From Naumannella cuiyingiana (GTDB lineage Bacteria > Actinomycetota > Actinomycetes > Propionibacteriales > Propionibacteriaceae), in contig NZ_JACBZS010000001.1 in the NCBI RefSeq assembly GCF_013408305.1, positions 806,001 to 870,000 of the forward strand: 64,000 nt of DNA. The letters are read 5' to 3'. Of the stretch, positions 26,717 to 35,355 are shown in pieces. Made by a program: the position numbers and the translations under genes. The notes below the pieces were generated by a model. That model saw only the letters and a program-made list of their open reading frames with translations. It searched no databases and was not told the DNA's origin. Position 1 is the stretch's first letter, and each line of letters begins with the position of its first letter.

Positions 26717-27748
26717 GTGCCCGCCGACGAATCGACCACACCGCAGCCCGCCCCCCGCCGGATCGTCGTACTGGCCGGCGGCGTGGGCGGATCGCGCTTC
26801 ACCCGCGGGGTGCTGGCGGCCTGGCCGCAGGCCGAGGTGACCGTGATCGCGAACACCGCGGACGACATCACCCTGCACGGGCTGCGGATCTGCCCGGACA
26901 TCGACACCATGCTCTACACCCTCGGCGGCGGGATCGACGAGGCCAAGGGCTGGGGGCGGCGCGACGAGGGTTGGCTGATCGGCGAGGAGCTCGCCGCCTA
27001 CGGTGCCGAGCCGACCTGGTTCGGCCTGGGCGATCGCGACATCGCAACGCATCTGGTCCGCACCCAGATGCTCGGCAACGGCTATCCGCTCAGCCAGGTC
27101 ACCGAGGTGCTGGCGGCGCGTTGGCTGGCCGACCTGCCCCGGCTGCGGGTGCTCCCGATGACCGACGACCGCGTCGAGACCCATGTGCTGATCACCGATT
27201 CCGATACGGCGTCGGGCCGGCGCGCGGTGCACTTCCAGGAGTTCTGGGTACGCCTGCACGCCGCCCCGGCGGTCGAGCAGGTCGTCTTCGTCGGGATCGA
27301 ACAGGCGAGCCCGGCCCCCGGCGTGCTGGACGCCCTGGCCGAGGCGGACCTGATCCTCCTCGCGCCGAGCAACCCGGTCGTCTCGATCGGCCCGATCCTC
27401 GCGGTACCGGGCATCCGCGGCGCCCTGCGCACGGCCGGCGCGCCGGTGGTCGGGTTCTCCGGCATCCTGGGCGGCGCGCCGGTGCTCGGAATGGCCGACA
27501 AACTGCTGCCGGCGATCGGCGTCGAGGTCAGCGCCGCCGGGGTCGGGCGGCACTACGGCCCGCGGTCGGGCACCGGGATCCTGGACGCGTGGCTGGTCGA
27601 CGCCGCCGACGAGGCGGCCGCGGCGACGCTGGCTGCCGAGGGCCTGCCCACCCTGCCGATGCCGCTGCTGATGACCGACCCGGCGGCGACGGCGCGCTTC
27701 GTCACGGCCGGCGCCGCCTTCGCCCGGCCACCCCGGCCCGCGGCCTGA
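26717..27748 (+). CDS. fbiA: Phosphoenolpyruvyl/lactyl-2-diphospho-guanosine:FO transferase (F420 synthesis)
   Basis: Transfers the phospho-lactyl or phosphoenolpyruvyl moiety to the deazaflavin FO, forming F420-0 or its dehydro form. The 343-residue CofD fold has the nucleotide loop LAGGVGGSRFTRG, NTADDITLHGLRICPDIDT, and LLAPSNPVVSIGPIL. GTG at 26717 is six bases downstream of CAGACT, a probable leaderless start. The stop overlaps the next gene (TGATG). F420 use by the organism follows from the pair of genes; no FO synthase (fbiC) is in the window. Confidence 0.95.
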   Translation: MPADESTTPQPAPRRIVVLAGGVGGSRFTRGVLAAWPQAEVTVIANTADDITLHGLRICPDIDTMLYTLGGGIDEAKGWGRRDEGWLIGEELAAYGAEPTWFGLGDRDIATHLVRTQMLGNGYPLSQVTEVLAARWLADLPRLRVLPMTDDRVETHVLITDSDTASGRRAVHFQEFWVRLHAAPAVEQVVFVGIEQASPAPGVLDALAEADLILLAPSNPVVSIGPILAVPGIRGALRTAGAPVVGFSGILGGAPVLGMADKLLPAIGVEVSAAGVGRHYGPRSGTGILDAWLVDAADEAAAATLAAEGLPTLPMPLLMTDPAATARFVTAGAAFARPPRPAA

Positions 27749-28605
27749 TGATCACGATCTTCGCCCCGGACGGCATCGGCGAGGTCAACCCGGGCGCCGA
27801 CCTCGCGGAGTTGATCAGCGACGCCTGTGCCGCGGCGGGCCGGCCGCTCGCCGACGGTGATCTGGTCTGCGTGACGTCCAAGATCATCAGCAAGGCCGAG
27901 GATCGTGCCGTGCCGGCCGAGCGGGCCGCGGAGGCGGCCGCCGCGGAGTCGGTCGCCGTGGTCGCCCGGCGGGGCGGGGTACGCATCGTCCGCAACCGGC
28001 AGGGCATCACCCAGGCGGCGGCCGGCATCGACTCCTCCAATGTCGAGGTCGGCACGATCTTGTTGTTGCCGCAGGACCCCGACGCCAGTGCCGCGGCACT
28101 GCTCCGCGAGCTCGGGGCGCGCACCGGGCTCCGGCTCGGCGTGATCATCACCGACACCGCCGGCCGCGCCTGGCGAATCGGGCAGACCGACCATGCCATC
28201 GGCCTGGCCGGCGTACGACCGACTCTTGATCATGCCGGGTTGCGCGATTCCTATGGCAACGATCTTCGGGTCACCGAGATGGCGGTCGCCGATGAGCTGG
28301 CCGCGGCCGCCGACCTGGCCAAGGGCAAGCTCGCCGGCCGGCCGGTGGCGGTGATCCGTGGCCTGGCGGAGTTGATCACCGACGCCGAGCATTCGGCACG
28401 GGAGCTGCAGCGCCCGACCGAGCAGGACCTGTTCGCCCGGGGCAGCCGGGAGGCGGTGCTGTGGGCGGTGCTGTCGGCGTACCGATCGACGAAGCGGTAC
28501 GCCGAGCTGGTCGAACTGGACGGCGAGGAGTTGATCAAGGCCGTGACCGAGGCCGTCGACGGCGACCCGGCGACGGTGCGGGCCATCGTCGGCACGATCG
28601 CCTGA
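27748..28605 (+). CDS. fbiB: Coenzyme F420:L-glutamate ligase, single-domain
   Basis: Adds the gamma-linked glutamate tail to F420-0 using GTP. The CofE domain is clear: DLVCVTSKIISKAEDR, VARRGGVRIVRNRQGIT, GVIITDTAGRAWRIGQTDHAIG and DRAVP, with metal-binding Asp/Glu. At 285 residues the protein lacks the nitroreductase-like C-terminal domain of about 200 residues found in mycobacterial FbiB, which reduces dehydro-F420-0 and stimulates tail extension. Either a separate reductase exists or the lactate route is used (inference). Its end faces manC with only 46 bp between stops. Confidence 0.93.
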   Translation: MITIFAPDGIGEVNPGADLAELISDACAAAGRPLADGDLVCVTSKIISKAEDRAVPAERAAEAAAAESVAVVARRGGVRIVRNRQGITQAAAGIDSSNVEVGTILLLPQDPDASAAALLRELGARTGLRLGVIITDTAGRAWRIGQTDHAIGLAGVRPTLDHAGLRDSYGNDLRVTEMAVADELAAAADLAKGKLAGRPVAVIRGLAELITDAEHSARELQRPTEQDLFARGSREAVLWAVLSAYRSTKRYAELVELDGEELIKAVTEAVDGDPATVRAIVGTIA

Positions 28606-28651
28606 CCGACGGGCTTTCCGGCGAACGGGACGTTTCCGGCGAACGTGCGTC

Positions 28652-29728
28652 TCAGGCGAACTGGGCGGCCTCGTTCTCGACCAGCGCGACGATCTCCTTG
28701 ATCCGTTCGGATTCGGCGGCGGAACAGACCAGGATCGCGTCGCCGCTGTGCACCACGACGGCGCCCTCCATCCCGAACACGGCGACCAGGGTGTCGTCGG
28801 CGGCCCGGTTGATCACCAAATTGTTGCGGGCGTCGAGCAGCACCGCGCGGCCCTCGACGCTGTTGCCCTGGTCGTCGCTCGGCAGGTGCTCGGCGAGAGC
28901 GGCGAAACCGCCGACATCGTGCCAGGTCACCGGCAACGGGACGGCCAGCACGTGCGCGGTGCCGCGGCCGGCCGCGACGGGCTCCATCACCGCGTAGTCG
29001 ATGCTGATCTTCGGCAGCTTGCCGAACAGCTCCCCGAGCAGCGCCGGCTCGGCGGCGATCCTGGTGACGATCTCGTGGCAGTCGGGGACCAGTCGCTGCA
29101 ACTGCTCCAGCAGGGTGGCCGCCCGCCAGACGAACATGCCGGAGTTCCACCAGTGGTTGCCGTCGGCCAGGTACTCCCGCGCGGTGTCGAGATCGGGCTT
29201 CTCGCGGAATCCGTCCACCCGGTAGACGTCGGTCAGCCCGGCCGCCTGGGCGCCGCGCTTGAGGTAGCCGTAGCCGGTGTGCGCGGAGGTCGGCACCACA
29301 CCGAAGGTGACCAGTGCCGTCGGGTCGGCATCGACGGCGTCGAAGGCCACGTCGAGCGCGTCCCGGAATGCCTCCACCGGCTGCATGATCTGGTCGGCGG
29401 TGACCATCGCGACGGTCGCATCGGGGTCGGCCGCGGCGAGCACGGCGGCGGGCCACGCGACCGCGTTCAGCGAATCGCGGCCCTCGGGCTCGCCGAGGAT
29501 CTGGTCGTCGGACAGCTCCGGGATCTCCGCGCGGACCTCGGCGGCGTACTGCGCTCCGGTGCAGACCAGGATGTTCTCGGTAGGTACGCTGCCCTGCACC
29601 CGGTCGTAGGCCAGGCGCAGCAGCGAGGTGTCGCCGACCAGCCGCAGCAGTTGTTTGGGCATGCCCTTGCGGGACAGGGGCCACAGGCGTTTCCCCGAAC
29701 CGCCCGCCATGATGACCACATAACGCAT
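28652..29728 (-). CDS. manC: Mannose-1-phosphate guanylyltransferase
   Basis: Makes GDP-mannose from mannose 1-phosphate and GTP, following ManB. It is a 358-residue single-domain nucleotidyltransferase with the signature MAGGSGKRLWPLSRKGMPKQ, metal and substrate region TADQIM, and EKPDLDTAREYL. There is no C-terminal isomerase domain, so mannose 6-phosphate must come from another enzyme, possibly the SIS protein at 16.6 kb. TAGGCT (29741-29736) is seven bases upstream of the ATG, a leaderless start. It is divergent from the TIGR03089 gene. Confidence 0.94.
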   Translation of the reverse strand: MRYVVIMAGGSGKRLWPLSRKGMPKQLLRLVGDTSLLRLAYDRVQGSVPTENILVCTGAQYAAEVRAEIPELSDDQILGEPEGRDSLNAVAWPAAVLAAADPDATVAMVTADQIMQPVEAFRDALDVAFDAVDADPTALVTFGVVPTSAHTGYGYLKRGAQAAGLTDVYRVDGFREKPDLDTAREYLADGNHWWNSGMFVWRAATLLEQLQRLVPDCHEIVTRIAAEPALLGELFGKLPKISIDYAVMEPVAAGRGTAHVLAVPLPVTWHDVGGFAALAEHLPSDDQGNSVEGRAVLLDARNNLVINRAADDTLVAVFGMEGAVVVHSGDAILVCSAAESERIKEIVALVENEAAQFA

Positions 29729-29735
29729 GGCGGAC

Positions 29736-29803
29736 AGCCTAACCAGCGGGGCGTCGAGACGCCGATTCGTCGCGCAGGGCCGCTGCCGGGGCGCCCGTAG
29801 GCT
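29736..29803. promoter_or_regulatory. Divergent promoter pair manC / TIGR03089
   Basis: TAGGCT on the minus strand (29741-29736) and the identical TAGGCT on the plus strand (29798-29803), each 6-7 bases from its start codon, in an 81-bp gap. Confidence 0.6.
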
Positions 29804-29809
29804 GGCGCG

Positions 29810-30508
29810 GTGACGAACCCGACCGAACTGTTGGCCGCGCGGGTCCGCGAGGCGCCCGCGCAGCCCCTGCTGACGCAGTACGCGGCGGCCGGGCGGACCG
29901 AGTTGTCCGCCGCCAGCTTCGCCAACTGGGTCGACAAGACCACCAACTGGCTGGAGGACGAGGGGATCGCGGATCTGTACGACCCGCCGTCGCCGGCGCC
30001 GCTGCTGGCCCTGGAGCTGGCCGCCGATCAGCCGGCGCACTGGATGACCTTCGCCTGGTTGATGGCCGCCTGGCAGGCGGGGCTCGCGGTGTCGCCGGGG
30101 CCGGCCGAGGGCGCGGTGCTGCGCGTGGGCGGGCCCGGTGCCGGCGCGGGCGGGCCGGTCACCGTGGCGTGTTCGCTGCACCCGCTCGCGATGCCCGGGG
30201 ATCCCGCGCCCGGGGTGCTCGACTGGGCCGCGGAGGTACGCGCCCAGCCGGATGTCCATCTCGCCGTCGCCGACGATCCGTCCCGCGCGGCCTGGGCCGG
30301 GGCACCGGGCGCGCGGTCGTTGGGCGAGTTGCTGGACGGGGTGGCACCGGCGCCGGGGCCCGTGCTGATCAGCGAACCCGCGGGCCCATGGCCGGCGGTA
30401 CGCGACGGGCTGCTCGCGCCGCTGCTCGGCGGCGGCTCGGCGGTGCTGGCTCCCCGCGTACCCGCCGCCGAACTCGACCGGATCCGCGCCGCCGAACGGA
30501 TCGCCTGA
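29810..30508 (+). CDS. TIGR03089 family protein (truncated AMP-ligase-like)
   Basis: A 232-residue protein of the actinobacterial TIGR03089 family, which resembles the N-terminal part of acyl-CoA synthetases (LSAASFANWVDKTTNWL resembles the ligase start). It lacks the AMP-binding P-loop and C-terminal domain, so ligase activity is not expected. Its function is unknown. GTG at 29810 follows TAGGCT by six bases. Its usual genome place, near manC and an LCP protein, is kept here. Confidence 0.83.
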   Translation: MTNPTELLAARVREAPAQPLLTQYAAAGRTELSAASFANWVDKTTNWLEDEGIADLYDPPSPAPLLALELAADQPAHWMTFAWLMAAWQAGLAVSPGPAEGAVLRVGGPGAGAGGPVTVACSLHPLAMPGDPAPGVLDWAAEVRAQPDVHLAVADDPSRAAWAGAPGARSLGELLDGVAPAPGPVLISEPAGPWPAVRDGLLAPLLGGGSAVLAPRVPAAELDRIRAAERIA

Positions 30509-30525
30509 CCGCGCCGGTTCGCGGC

Positions 30526-30601
30526 TGCCGGTTCAGCCCGCGCGTGCCGATTCAGCCCGCGAGTGCCGGTTCAGCCCGCGAGTGCCGGTTCAGCCCGCGG
30601 A
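30526..30601 (+). repeat. Family 2 tandem array, four 19-bp units
   Basis: Units at 30526-30544, 30545-30563, 30564-30582 and 30583-30601; the consensus is TGCCGGTTCAGCCCGCGAG with one G-to-A change in unit 2. It begins 17 bp after the TIGR03089 stop. Confidence 0.95.
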
Positions 30602-30684
30602 CGGTACACAACCCCCATGTCCGCGAACCCAACCGGCAGACGCGGGCCGGGCAACACTCGCGGCTGCCGGTTCGGCCCGCGGAT
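30597..30684 (+). repeat. Family 2 hairpin element, copy 1
   Basis: Arms CCGCGAACCCAACCGGCAG (30621-30639) and CTGCCGGTTCGGCCCGCGG (30664-30682) are complementary at most positions; the loop contains GGGCAAC. It is nearly identical to copy 2 at 30931-31017. Confidence 0.85.
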
Positions 30685-30752
30685 CGGGCGGCCGTCAGCC
30701 TGGTCGCGGCCGGGGGTGGCCCGGAAGCTGGGTGGCGAGGGCTCGTTCGGCC

Positions 30753-30848
30753 GCACTTTTCTGGTCGGGAGCTGCCGGCCCCGCGCACCGATCCCCGGCA
30801 TGACGCGCTGGCCCGGCCGACGCCGCGCACTCCCAGCCAGAAAAGTGC
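30753..30848. repeat. 12-bp perfect inverted repeat inside the spacer
   Basis: GCACTTTTCTGG (30753-30764) and CCAGAAAAGTGC (30837-30848) enclose 72 bp. It lies in the 210-bp segment between the two family 2 modules; no reading frame there looks coding. Confidence 0.8.
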
Positions 30849-30898
30849 ATTCCCGACCATTGCACCGACCGACTCCCCCACCGCTGCACCCGGCAGGC

Positions 30899-30936
30899 GC
30901 CGATTCAGCCCGCGGGTGCCGGTTCAGCCCGCGGAA
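30899..30936 (+). repeat. Family 2 tandem units, two copies
   Basis: Two 19-bp units (30899-30917 and 30918-30936) of GCCGRTTCAGCCCGCGGNN directly before the second hairpin element. Confidence 0.85.
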
Positions 30937-31017
30937 GGTACGCCACCCCGCATCCGCGAACCCAACCGGCAGACGCGGGCCTGGCAACACTCGCGGCTGC
31001 CGGTTCGGCTCGCGGAT
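30931..31017 (+). repeat. Family 2 hairpin element, copy 2
   Basis: Arms at 30954-30972 and 30997-31015 (19 nt each, about 17 paired) with TGGCAAC in the loop. The element ends exactly at the stop codon of the minus-strand LCP gene, so it forms the start of that gene's 3' region. Confidence 0.85.
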
Positions 31018-32609
31018 CAGGCGGCGCTGCAGACCTCTCCCAGGTCGTCATTGGCGGGCTGGGGCTCGGCGGCGTCGCCGGTATCCGCCCGGTCCTTCTT
31101 GCCCGACCCCTCCCGGTCGCTCCCGGCGTCGTCCTTGCCCGAGCCACTCTTGTCCTTGCTTGACTCCACCGGACCGCTGGGCTTCGCGCCATCGGACTGC
31201 TTGTCCGCGGGTGCGGGCGGGCTGGTGGCTGGCACGTCCGCGGCCTCGGCGGCGGCGATCTTCTCCTGGACGGTGGCCCGGATCAGCGCCAGATCGGGCT
31301 GGGCCGGCTTGATCAGCGGCGGCACGAATGCGACGCTGCTGATCTTGGTCGAGCGCGCCTTCAGGGCGAGTTCGATCATGGAGTCGACCTTGTCGGTCGG
31401 GATGTCGGTCTCGACGATCTCCTTGCCGGCATCCGCGATCGCGGTGAACTTGGTCAGCACCGTGACCGGATCGAGTTGCTGCAGCATCGCGTTCATCACG
31501 CACTTCTGCCGGCTCATCCGGTCGTAGTCGCTGCTCTCGGCGCGAGAGCGGGCGACCCACAACGCGTCCTCACCGTTCAACAAGACGTTCTTTCCGGGCT
31601 GGATGTAGCGGCTGATCTTCGAGCTGCCGCCGCCGACCGGGATCGGCTTGTTGATGTCGAGGCGGATGCCGCCGACCGCGTCGATGAGCTGCTCGAAGCC
31701 GGCCAGATCGATCATCGCGTAGTAATTGATCTGCAGCCCGAGCAGCTCGCCGATCACCTCGCGGGTGGCCTGCAGCCCGGGATCGCCGACCGACTCCGGA
31801 TAGAGCCCCTTGTGCACCTCGGTCGCCTCGGTGTAGACGCCGTTGATCATGCACTTCTCCTCGGCGCAGCGGAACCCGTCGGGATAGAACTGCTTCAGCG
31901 GCGAGCTGTCGGGGAACGGCGCGCCCTGCAGGTTCCGTGGGATCGAGAACAAGACGGTACGCCCGGTCTCGGCGTCGATGCTCGCCACGGTCATCGAGTC
32001 GGGCCGCAACCCGACGCGCCCCTTCCCGTCGTCGGCACCGAGCAGCAACACATTGATCCGGCCAGCCGACGGCGCGGTCTGCCCGCCGCCGACGAAGACA
32101 CTGGACAGCAGGCTGCCCTGGGCCCAGACCGTGCGGGCCGTGCCGGCCGAACCGAGCAGCGCCCCGAGCGCGAGGACGAGCGCGATCAGCGCGAACGCGG
32201 GGCGGTGCTGGCGCGCGAGCTCGGGCGGGCGCGCGATCCGCCAGGCATCGGCGAAGAGCAGGGCCCAGCCGATGCCGGCCGCCACGACCGCGATGCACAA
32301 CGCGGCGGTGACCGGCGGAAATGCCAGCACGGCGATGGTCGCGCCGCGGGCCAGCAGCAGCCCGGTCCCGAACAGCACCACCACGCCGAGCATGATCAGC
32401 CAGCACCGCACGGCGAGGCGGCCGAGCCGGCGGTTGCCGGCGGCAATCTGGGCCGATCCGGGCACCAACAGCGTGATCAGCAGCAGTCCCATGCCACGTC
32501 GCAGCCGGATGCCGTCGCTGCGACCCGCGGCCTCCGAGCCGCGGTCATCGGGCCCGGGCCGGCGGCTGCCGGCACGGGAGATTGCGGGACGGTGAGTGGG
32601 ATCGCTCAC
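31017..32609 (-). CDS. LytR-CpsA-Psr (LCP) family glycopolymer ligase
   Basis: LCP enzymes attach secondary wall polymers to peptidoglycan at the outer membrane face. This 530-residue protein has four predicted N-terminal helices (about 45-165), then an LCP domain: INVLLLGADDGKG, LRPDSMTVASID, SIPRNLQG, and DALWVARSRAESSDYDRMSRQ with conserved Arg residues. The last 75 residues are Lys/Ser/Asp-rich and end in a lone Cys (GEVCSAA). The GTG start at 32609 has GAAAGG upstream. It is divergent from a second LCP gene and corresponds by position to mycobacterial CpsA. Confidence 0.92.
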   Translation of the reverse strand: MSDPTHRPAISRAGSRRPGPDDRGSEAAGRSDGIRLRRGMGLLLITLLVPGSAQIAAGNRRLGRLAVRCWLIMLGVVVLFGTGLLLARGATIAVLAFPPVTAALCIAVVAAGIGWALLFADAWRIARPPELARQHRPAFALIALVLALGALLGSAGTARTVWAQGSLLSSVFVGGGQTAPSAGRINVLLLGADDGKGRVGLRPDSMTVASIDAETGRTVLFSIPRNLQGAPFPDSSPLKQFYPDGFRCAEEKCMINGVYTEATEVHKGLYPESVGDPGLQATREVIGELLGLQINYYAMIDLAGFEQLIDAVGGIRLDINKPIPVGGGSSKISRYIQPGKNVLLNGEDALWVARSRAESSDYDRMSRQKCVMNAMLQQLDPVTVLTKFTAIADAGKEIVETDIPTDKVDSMIELALKARSTKISSVAFVPPLIKPAQPDLALIRATVQEKIAAAEAADVPATSPPAPADKQSDGAKPSGPVESSKDKSGSGKDDAGSDREGSGKKDRADTGDAAEPQPANDDLGEVCSAA

Positions 32610-32843
32610 GCTGCGCCTTTCGTGCGGGGGAAGTGGTGCCCGGCGGTTAGACACCCGCTGGCCAGTATGGAAGCTCGCGCACGGCCGGGGAACCAGCCAC
32701 GCCGTGACGGTGGCGGATCCGCGGGCCCGGCGTACCGAACCTCGGTCCGCAATCCGGCACCGGCGTGGCACCACGGTCTCGAAACCCGCTGCCCGGGCCG
32801 CCGCACCGGGTCTCGGTGGTACGCCTTGGCTACCGTGGACGCC

Positions 32844-34157
32844 ATGGCAGGTACCGACCGTGGTGGGCGCCCCGGCCCCGAGGACCGCGACGACATGGAC
32901 TGGCTCTATCGCCGCGACGACGAGCCCGCACCGCAGCCGTCCCCTCCGGAACCGACCCGGGTGTTCGGCCCGGATGCGCCCGCGGATCCGCCGGCAGGAG
33001 GCGGGCGGCGCCGGGCGTCGTTCGGCGACCCCGGCGGCCCGGCCCGTTCCCGCACCGAGTCCGGGCTCCCCCATGAGGCCGGCCCGGCGCAGCGGCGCAG
33101 GTCGGCCCTTCCGCCGGCCGCGCCGCCGCCGCGCCCGCCGGCCTCCCCGCCCCGGCCCGCCCCGGCCCGTCCGGGCCCGGCCGGTCGCCCACGGCGTGGC
33201 CACCCGGTCCGGCGTACCCTGCTCGCGTTGCTGATCGCCTGGCTGGTCTTCCTGATCGCCACCCCGATCTATGCATGGACGCAGACGACCAAGATCGAGG
33301 CGATGCCGAGCGGCAGCAACCGGCCCGACGATCAGCCGGGCACGCTGTGGCTGCTGGTCGGCTCCGACGGCCGCGAGGACCTGTCGAAGGCAGAGCGCGA
33401 GCGGCTGAGCACGGGCGGCGGCAAGGGGCGGCGTACCGACACGATCATGCTGCTCTACCGGCCGACGATCGGGAAACCCGCGCTGATCTCGGTGCCGCGG
33501 GACTCCTTCGTCCGCATCCCGGGCAAGGGCAAGAACAAGATCAATGCCGCGTACGCCTTCGGCGGCCCGCAACTGTTGATCGAGACGATCGAGCAGAACA
33601 CCGGCCTGCGCGTCGATCGGTACGCCGAGATCGGCTTCGCCGGATTTGCCGGGATGGTCGATGCGGTCGGCGGCGTCGAGGTGTGCCCGAAGAAGGCGAT
33701 CAAGGACCGTCGGGCGGGCCTGGACATCAAGGCGGGTTGCCAGAACGTCGACGGGCCGACGGCGCTCGGCTATGTCCGCACCCGCTACACGGACGCGACG
33801 GGCGACATCGCGCGGACCCAGCGGCAGCGCGAGGTGATCGGCAAGATCGCCAAGAAGGTGGCCTCGCCGGTGACCTTCGTCAACCCGGTCCGCTACTGGG
33901 GGGTGAACATGGCGGCGGCGCGCTCGTTCGGCGTCGACGAGCAGGCCAGCCCGATCGATGTGGGGCTGATGGGCCAGGCGATGCTCGGCACGTCCGGTGG
34001 TGACGGCCTGACGCTGATGATCCCGATCAGCGATGCGAATGCGCGGACGAGCGCGGGCAGCTCGATGATCTGGGACATCGAGCAGGCCGAGGAGATGTTC
34101 GCCGACATCAAGTCCGGCGACACCTCCAAGCTCGACCGCTTCCGGGCCGACTCCTGA
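32844..34157 (+). CDS. LytR-CpsA-Psr (LCP) family protein, second copy
   Basis: A 437-residue LCP protein with a Pro-rich cytosolic N terminus of about 125 residues, one membrane helix (LLALLIAWLVFLIATPIYAW) and an outer LCP domain: LWLLVGSDGRED, RRTDTIMLLYRP, ISVPRDSFVRIPG and LGYVRTRYTD...RTQRQREVIG. TACCGT at 32831-32836 is seven bases upstream of the ATG, giving a leaderless start. Paired divergent LCP genes suggest two polymers, or two acceptor sites, are ligated (inference). Confidence 0.93.
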   Translation: MAGTDRGGRPGPEDRDDMDWLYRRDDEPAPQPSPPEPTRVFGPDAPADPPAGGGRRRASFGDPGGPARSRTESGLPHEAGPAQRRRSALPPAAPPPRPPASPPRPAPARPGPAGRPRRGHPVRRTLLALLIAWLVFLIATPIYAWTQTTKIEAMPSGSNRPDDQPGTLWLLVGSDGREDLSKAERERLSTGGGKGRRTDTIMLLYRPTIGKPALISVPRDSFVRIPGKGKNKINAAYAFGGPQLLIETIEQNTGLRVDRYAEIGFAGFAGMVDAVGGVEVCPKKAIKDRRAGLDIKAGCQNVDGPTALGYVRTRYTDATGDIARTQRQREVIGKIAKKVASPVTFVNPVRYWGVNMAAARSFGVDEQASPIDVGLMGQAMLGTSGGDGLTLMIPISDANARTSAGSSMIWDIEQAEEMFADIKSGDTSKLDRFRADS

Positions 34158-34161
34158 CTCC

Positions 34162-35331
34162 TCAGGCCTGCGGTAGCCCCGCCAGAAGTTGGCGAGCCAT
34201 CACGATCCGCTGCACCTGGTTCGTGCCCTCGTAGATCTGGGTGATCTTCGCGTCGCGCATCATCCGCTCGACCGGGTAGTCGCGGGTGTAGCCGTAGCCG
34301 CCGAGCAGTTGCACGGCGTCGGTGGTGATCTCCATCGCGACATCGGAGGCGAAGCACTTGGCGGTGGCGCCGAAGTAGGTCAGGTCGCCGTCGCCCCGCT
34401 CGGACTTGGCCGCGGCGGCGTAGGTGAGCTGGCGGGCCGCCTCCAGCTTCATGCCCATGTCGGCGATCATGAACTGCAGACCCTGGAAATCGGCGATCGC
34501 CTTGCCGAACTGCTTGCGCTCCTTGACATAGCCGAGCGCGTAGTCCAGTGCCCCCTGCGCGATCCCGAGCGCCTGGGCCGCGATGGTGACGCGGGTGTGG
34601 TCGAGGGTACGCATGGCAGTCGCGAAGCCGGTGCCGGGATCGCCAATCAGCCGGTCGTCGCCGAGGCGGACGTTCTCCAGGTAGACCTCGCGGGTCGGCG
34701 AGCCCTTGATGCCGAGCTTCTTCTCCGGCGCGCCGAAGTCGACGCCCTCGTCGGACTTGCGCACGACGAAGGCGCTGATCCCCTTGGACCGGGCATCGGG
34801 ATCGGTCACGGCGAACACCGTATAGTACTCCGACTCGCCCGCATTGGTGATCCAGCGCTTCACCCCGTTCAGCACCCAGCCGTCACCGTCGCGGACCGCA
34901 CGGGTCTTCATCGATGCGGCATCGGAGCCGGCGTCCGGCTCGGACAGGCAGTAGGAGAACATCGCCTCGCCCGCGGCGATCGGCGGCAGGACGGCCTGCT
35001 TCAGCTCGTCCGAGCCGGACAGCAGCACCGGCATCGAGCCGAGCTTGTTCACCGCCGGGATCAGCGAGCTGGACGCGCAGGCGCGCGCGACCTCCTCGAT
35101 CACGATCACGGTGGCCAGCGCGTCGGCACCGACGCCGCCGTAGGCCTCCGGGATGTGCGGGGCGTGGAAGTCGGCCTTGCGCAGCGCGTCGTAGGAGGCG
35201 CGCGGGAACTCGGCGAGCTCGTCGACCTCGGCGGCATGGGGCGCCACCTTGTTGTCGCAGACCTCGCGCACGGCCGCGCGGAACGCCTCGTGGTCCTCCG
35301 TCGGGCGATAGATATCGGTGAAGTCGCTCAC
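34162..35331 (-). CDS. Acyl-CoA dehydrogenase (FadE25-like)
   Basis: FAD-dependent enzyme making the 2,3-double bond of acyl-CoA in fatty-acid or branched-chain amino-acid breakdown. In 389 residues it shows [39 protein letters not shown] (FAD loop), and [17 protein letters not shown]; the catalytic Glu of short-chain types is in [13 protein letters not shown]. By position it corresponds to mycobacterial fadE25. TAAGCT lies six bases before the GTG start, inside a perfect palindrome, so a repressor probably controls it. Confidence 0.94.
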   Translation of the reverse strand: MSDFTDIYRPTEDHEAFRAAVREVCDNKVAPHAAEVDELAEFPRASYDALRKADFHAPHIPEAYGGVGADALATVIVIEEVARACASSSLIPAVNKLGSMPVLLSGSDELKQAVLPPIAAGEAMFSYCLSEPDAGSDAASMKTRAVRDGDGWVLNGVKRWITNAGESEYYTVFAVTDPDARSKGISAFVVRKSDEGVDFGAPEKKLGIKGSPTREVYLENVRLGDDRLIGDPGTGFATAMRTLDHTRVTIAAQALGIAQGALDYALGYVKERKQFGKAIADFQGLQFMIADMGMKLEAARQLTYAAAAKSERGDGDLTYFGATAKCFASDVAMEITTDAVQLLGGYGYTRDYPVERMMRDAKITQIYEGTNQVQRIVMARQLLAGLPQA

Positions 35332-35339
35332 CGAGGCAG

Positions 35340-35355
35340 CTTAGCGCTCGCTAAG
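35340..35355. promoter_or_regulatory. Palindromic operator at the acyl-CoA dehydrogenase promoter
   Basis: CTTAGCG-CT-CGCTAAG, 7-bp perfect arms. It overlaps the presumed -10 box (TAAGCT, minus strand) and the stop codon of the EI24 gene. The size and symmetry fit a TetR-type site. Confidence 0.6.

Noticed and set aside
30526-30601. 19-bp tandem units considered as a CRISPR or iteron origin
   Set aside because: Units are directly adjacent without spacers, and there is no replication initiator gene or AT-rich region nearby.
31476-32843. Long plus-strand extension upstream of the second LCP gene
   Set aside because: It is antisense to the first LCP gene. The real start is ATG 32844, placed seven bases after TACCGT.
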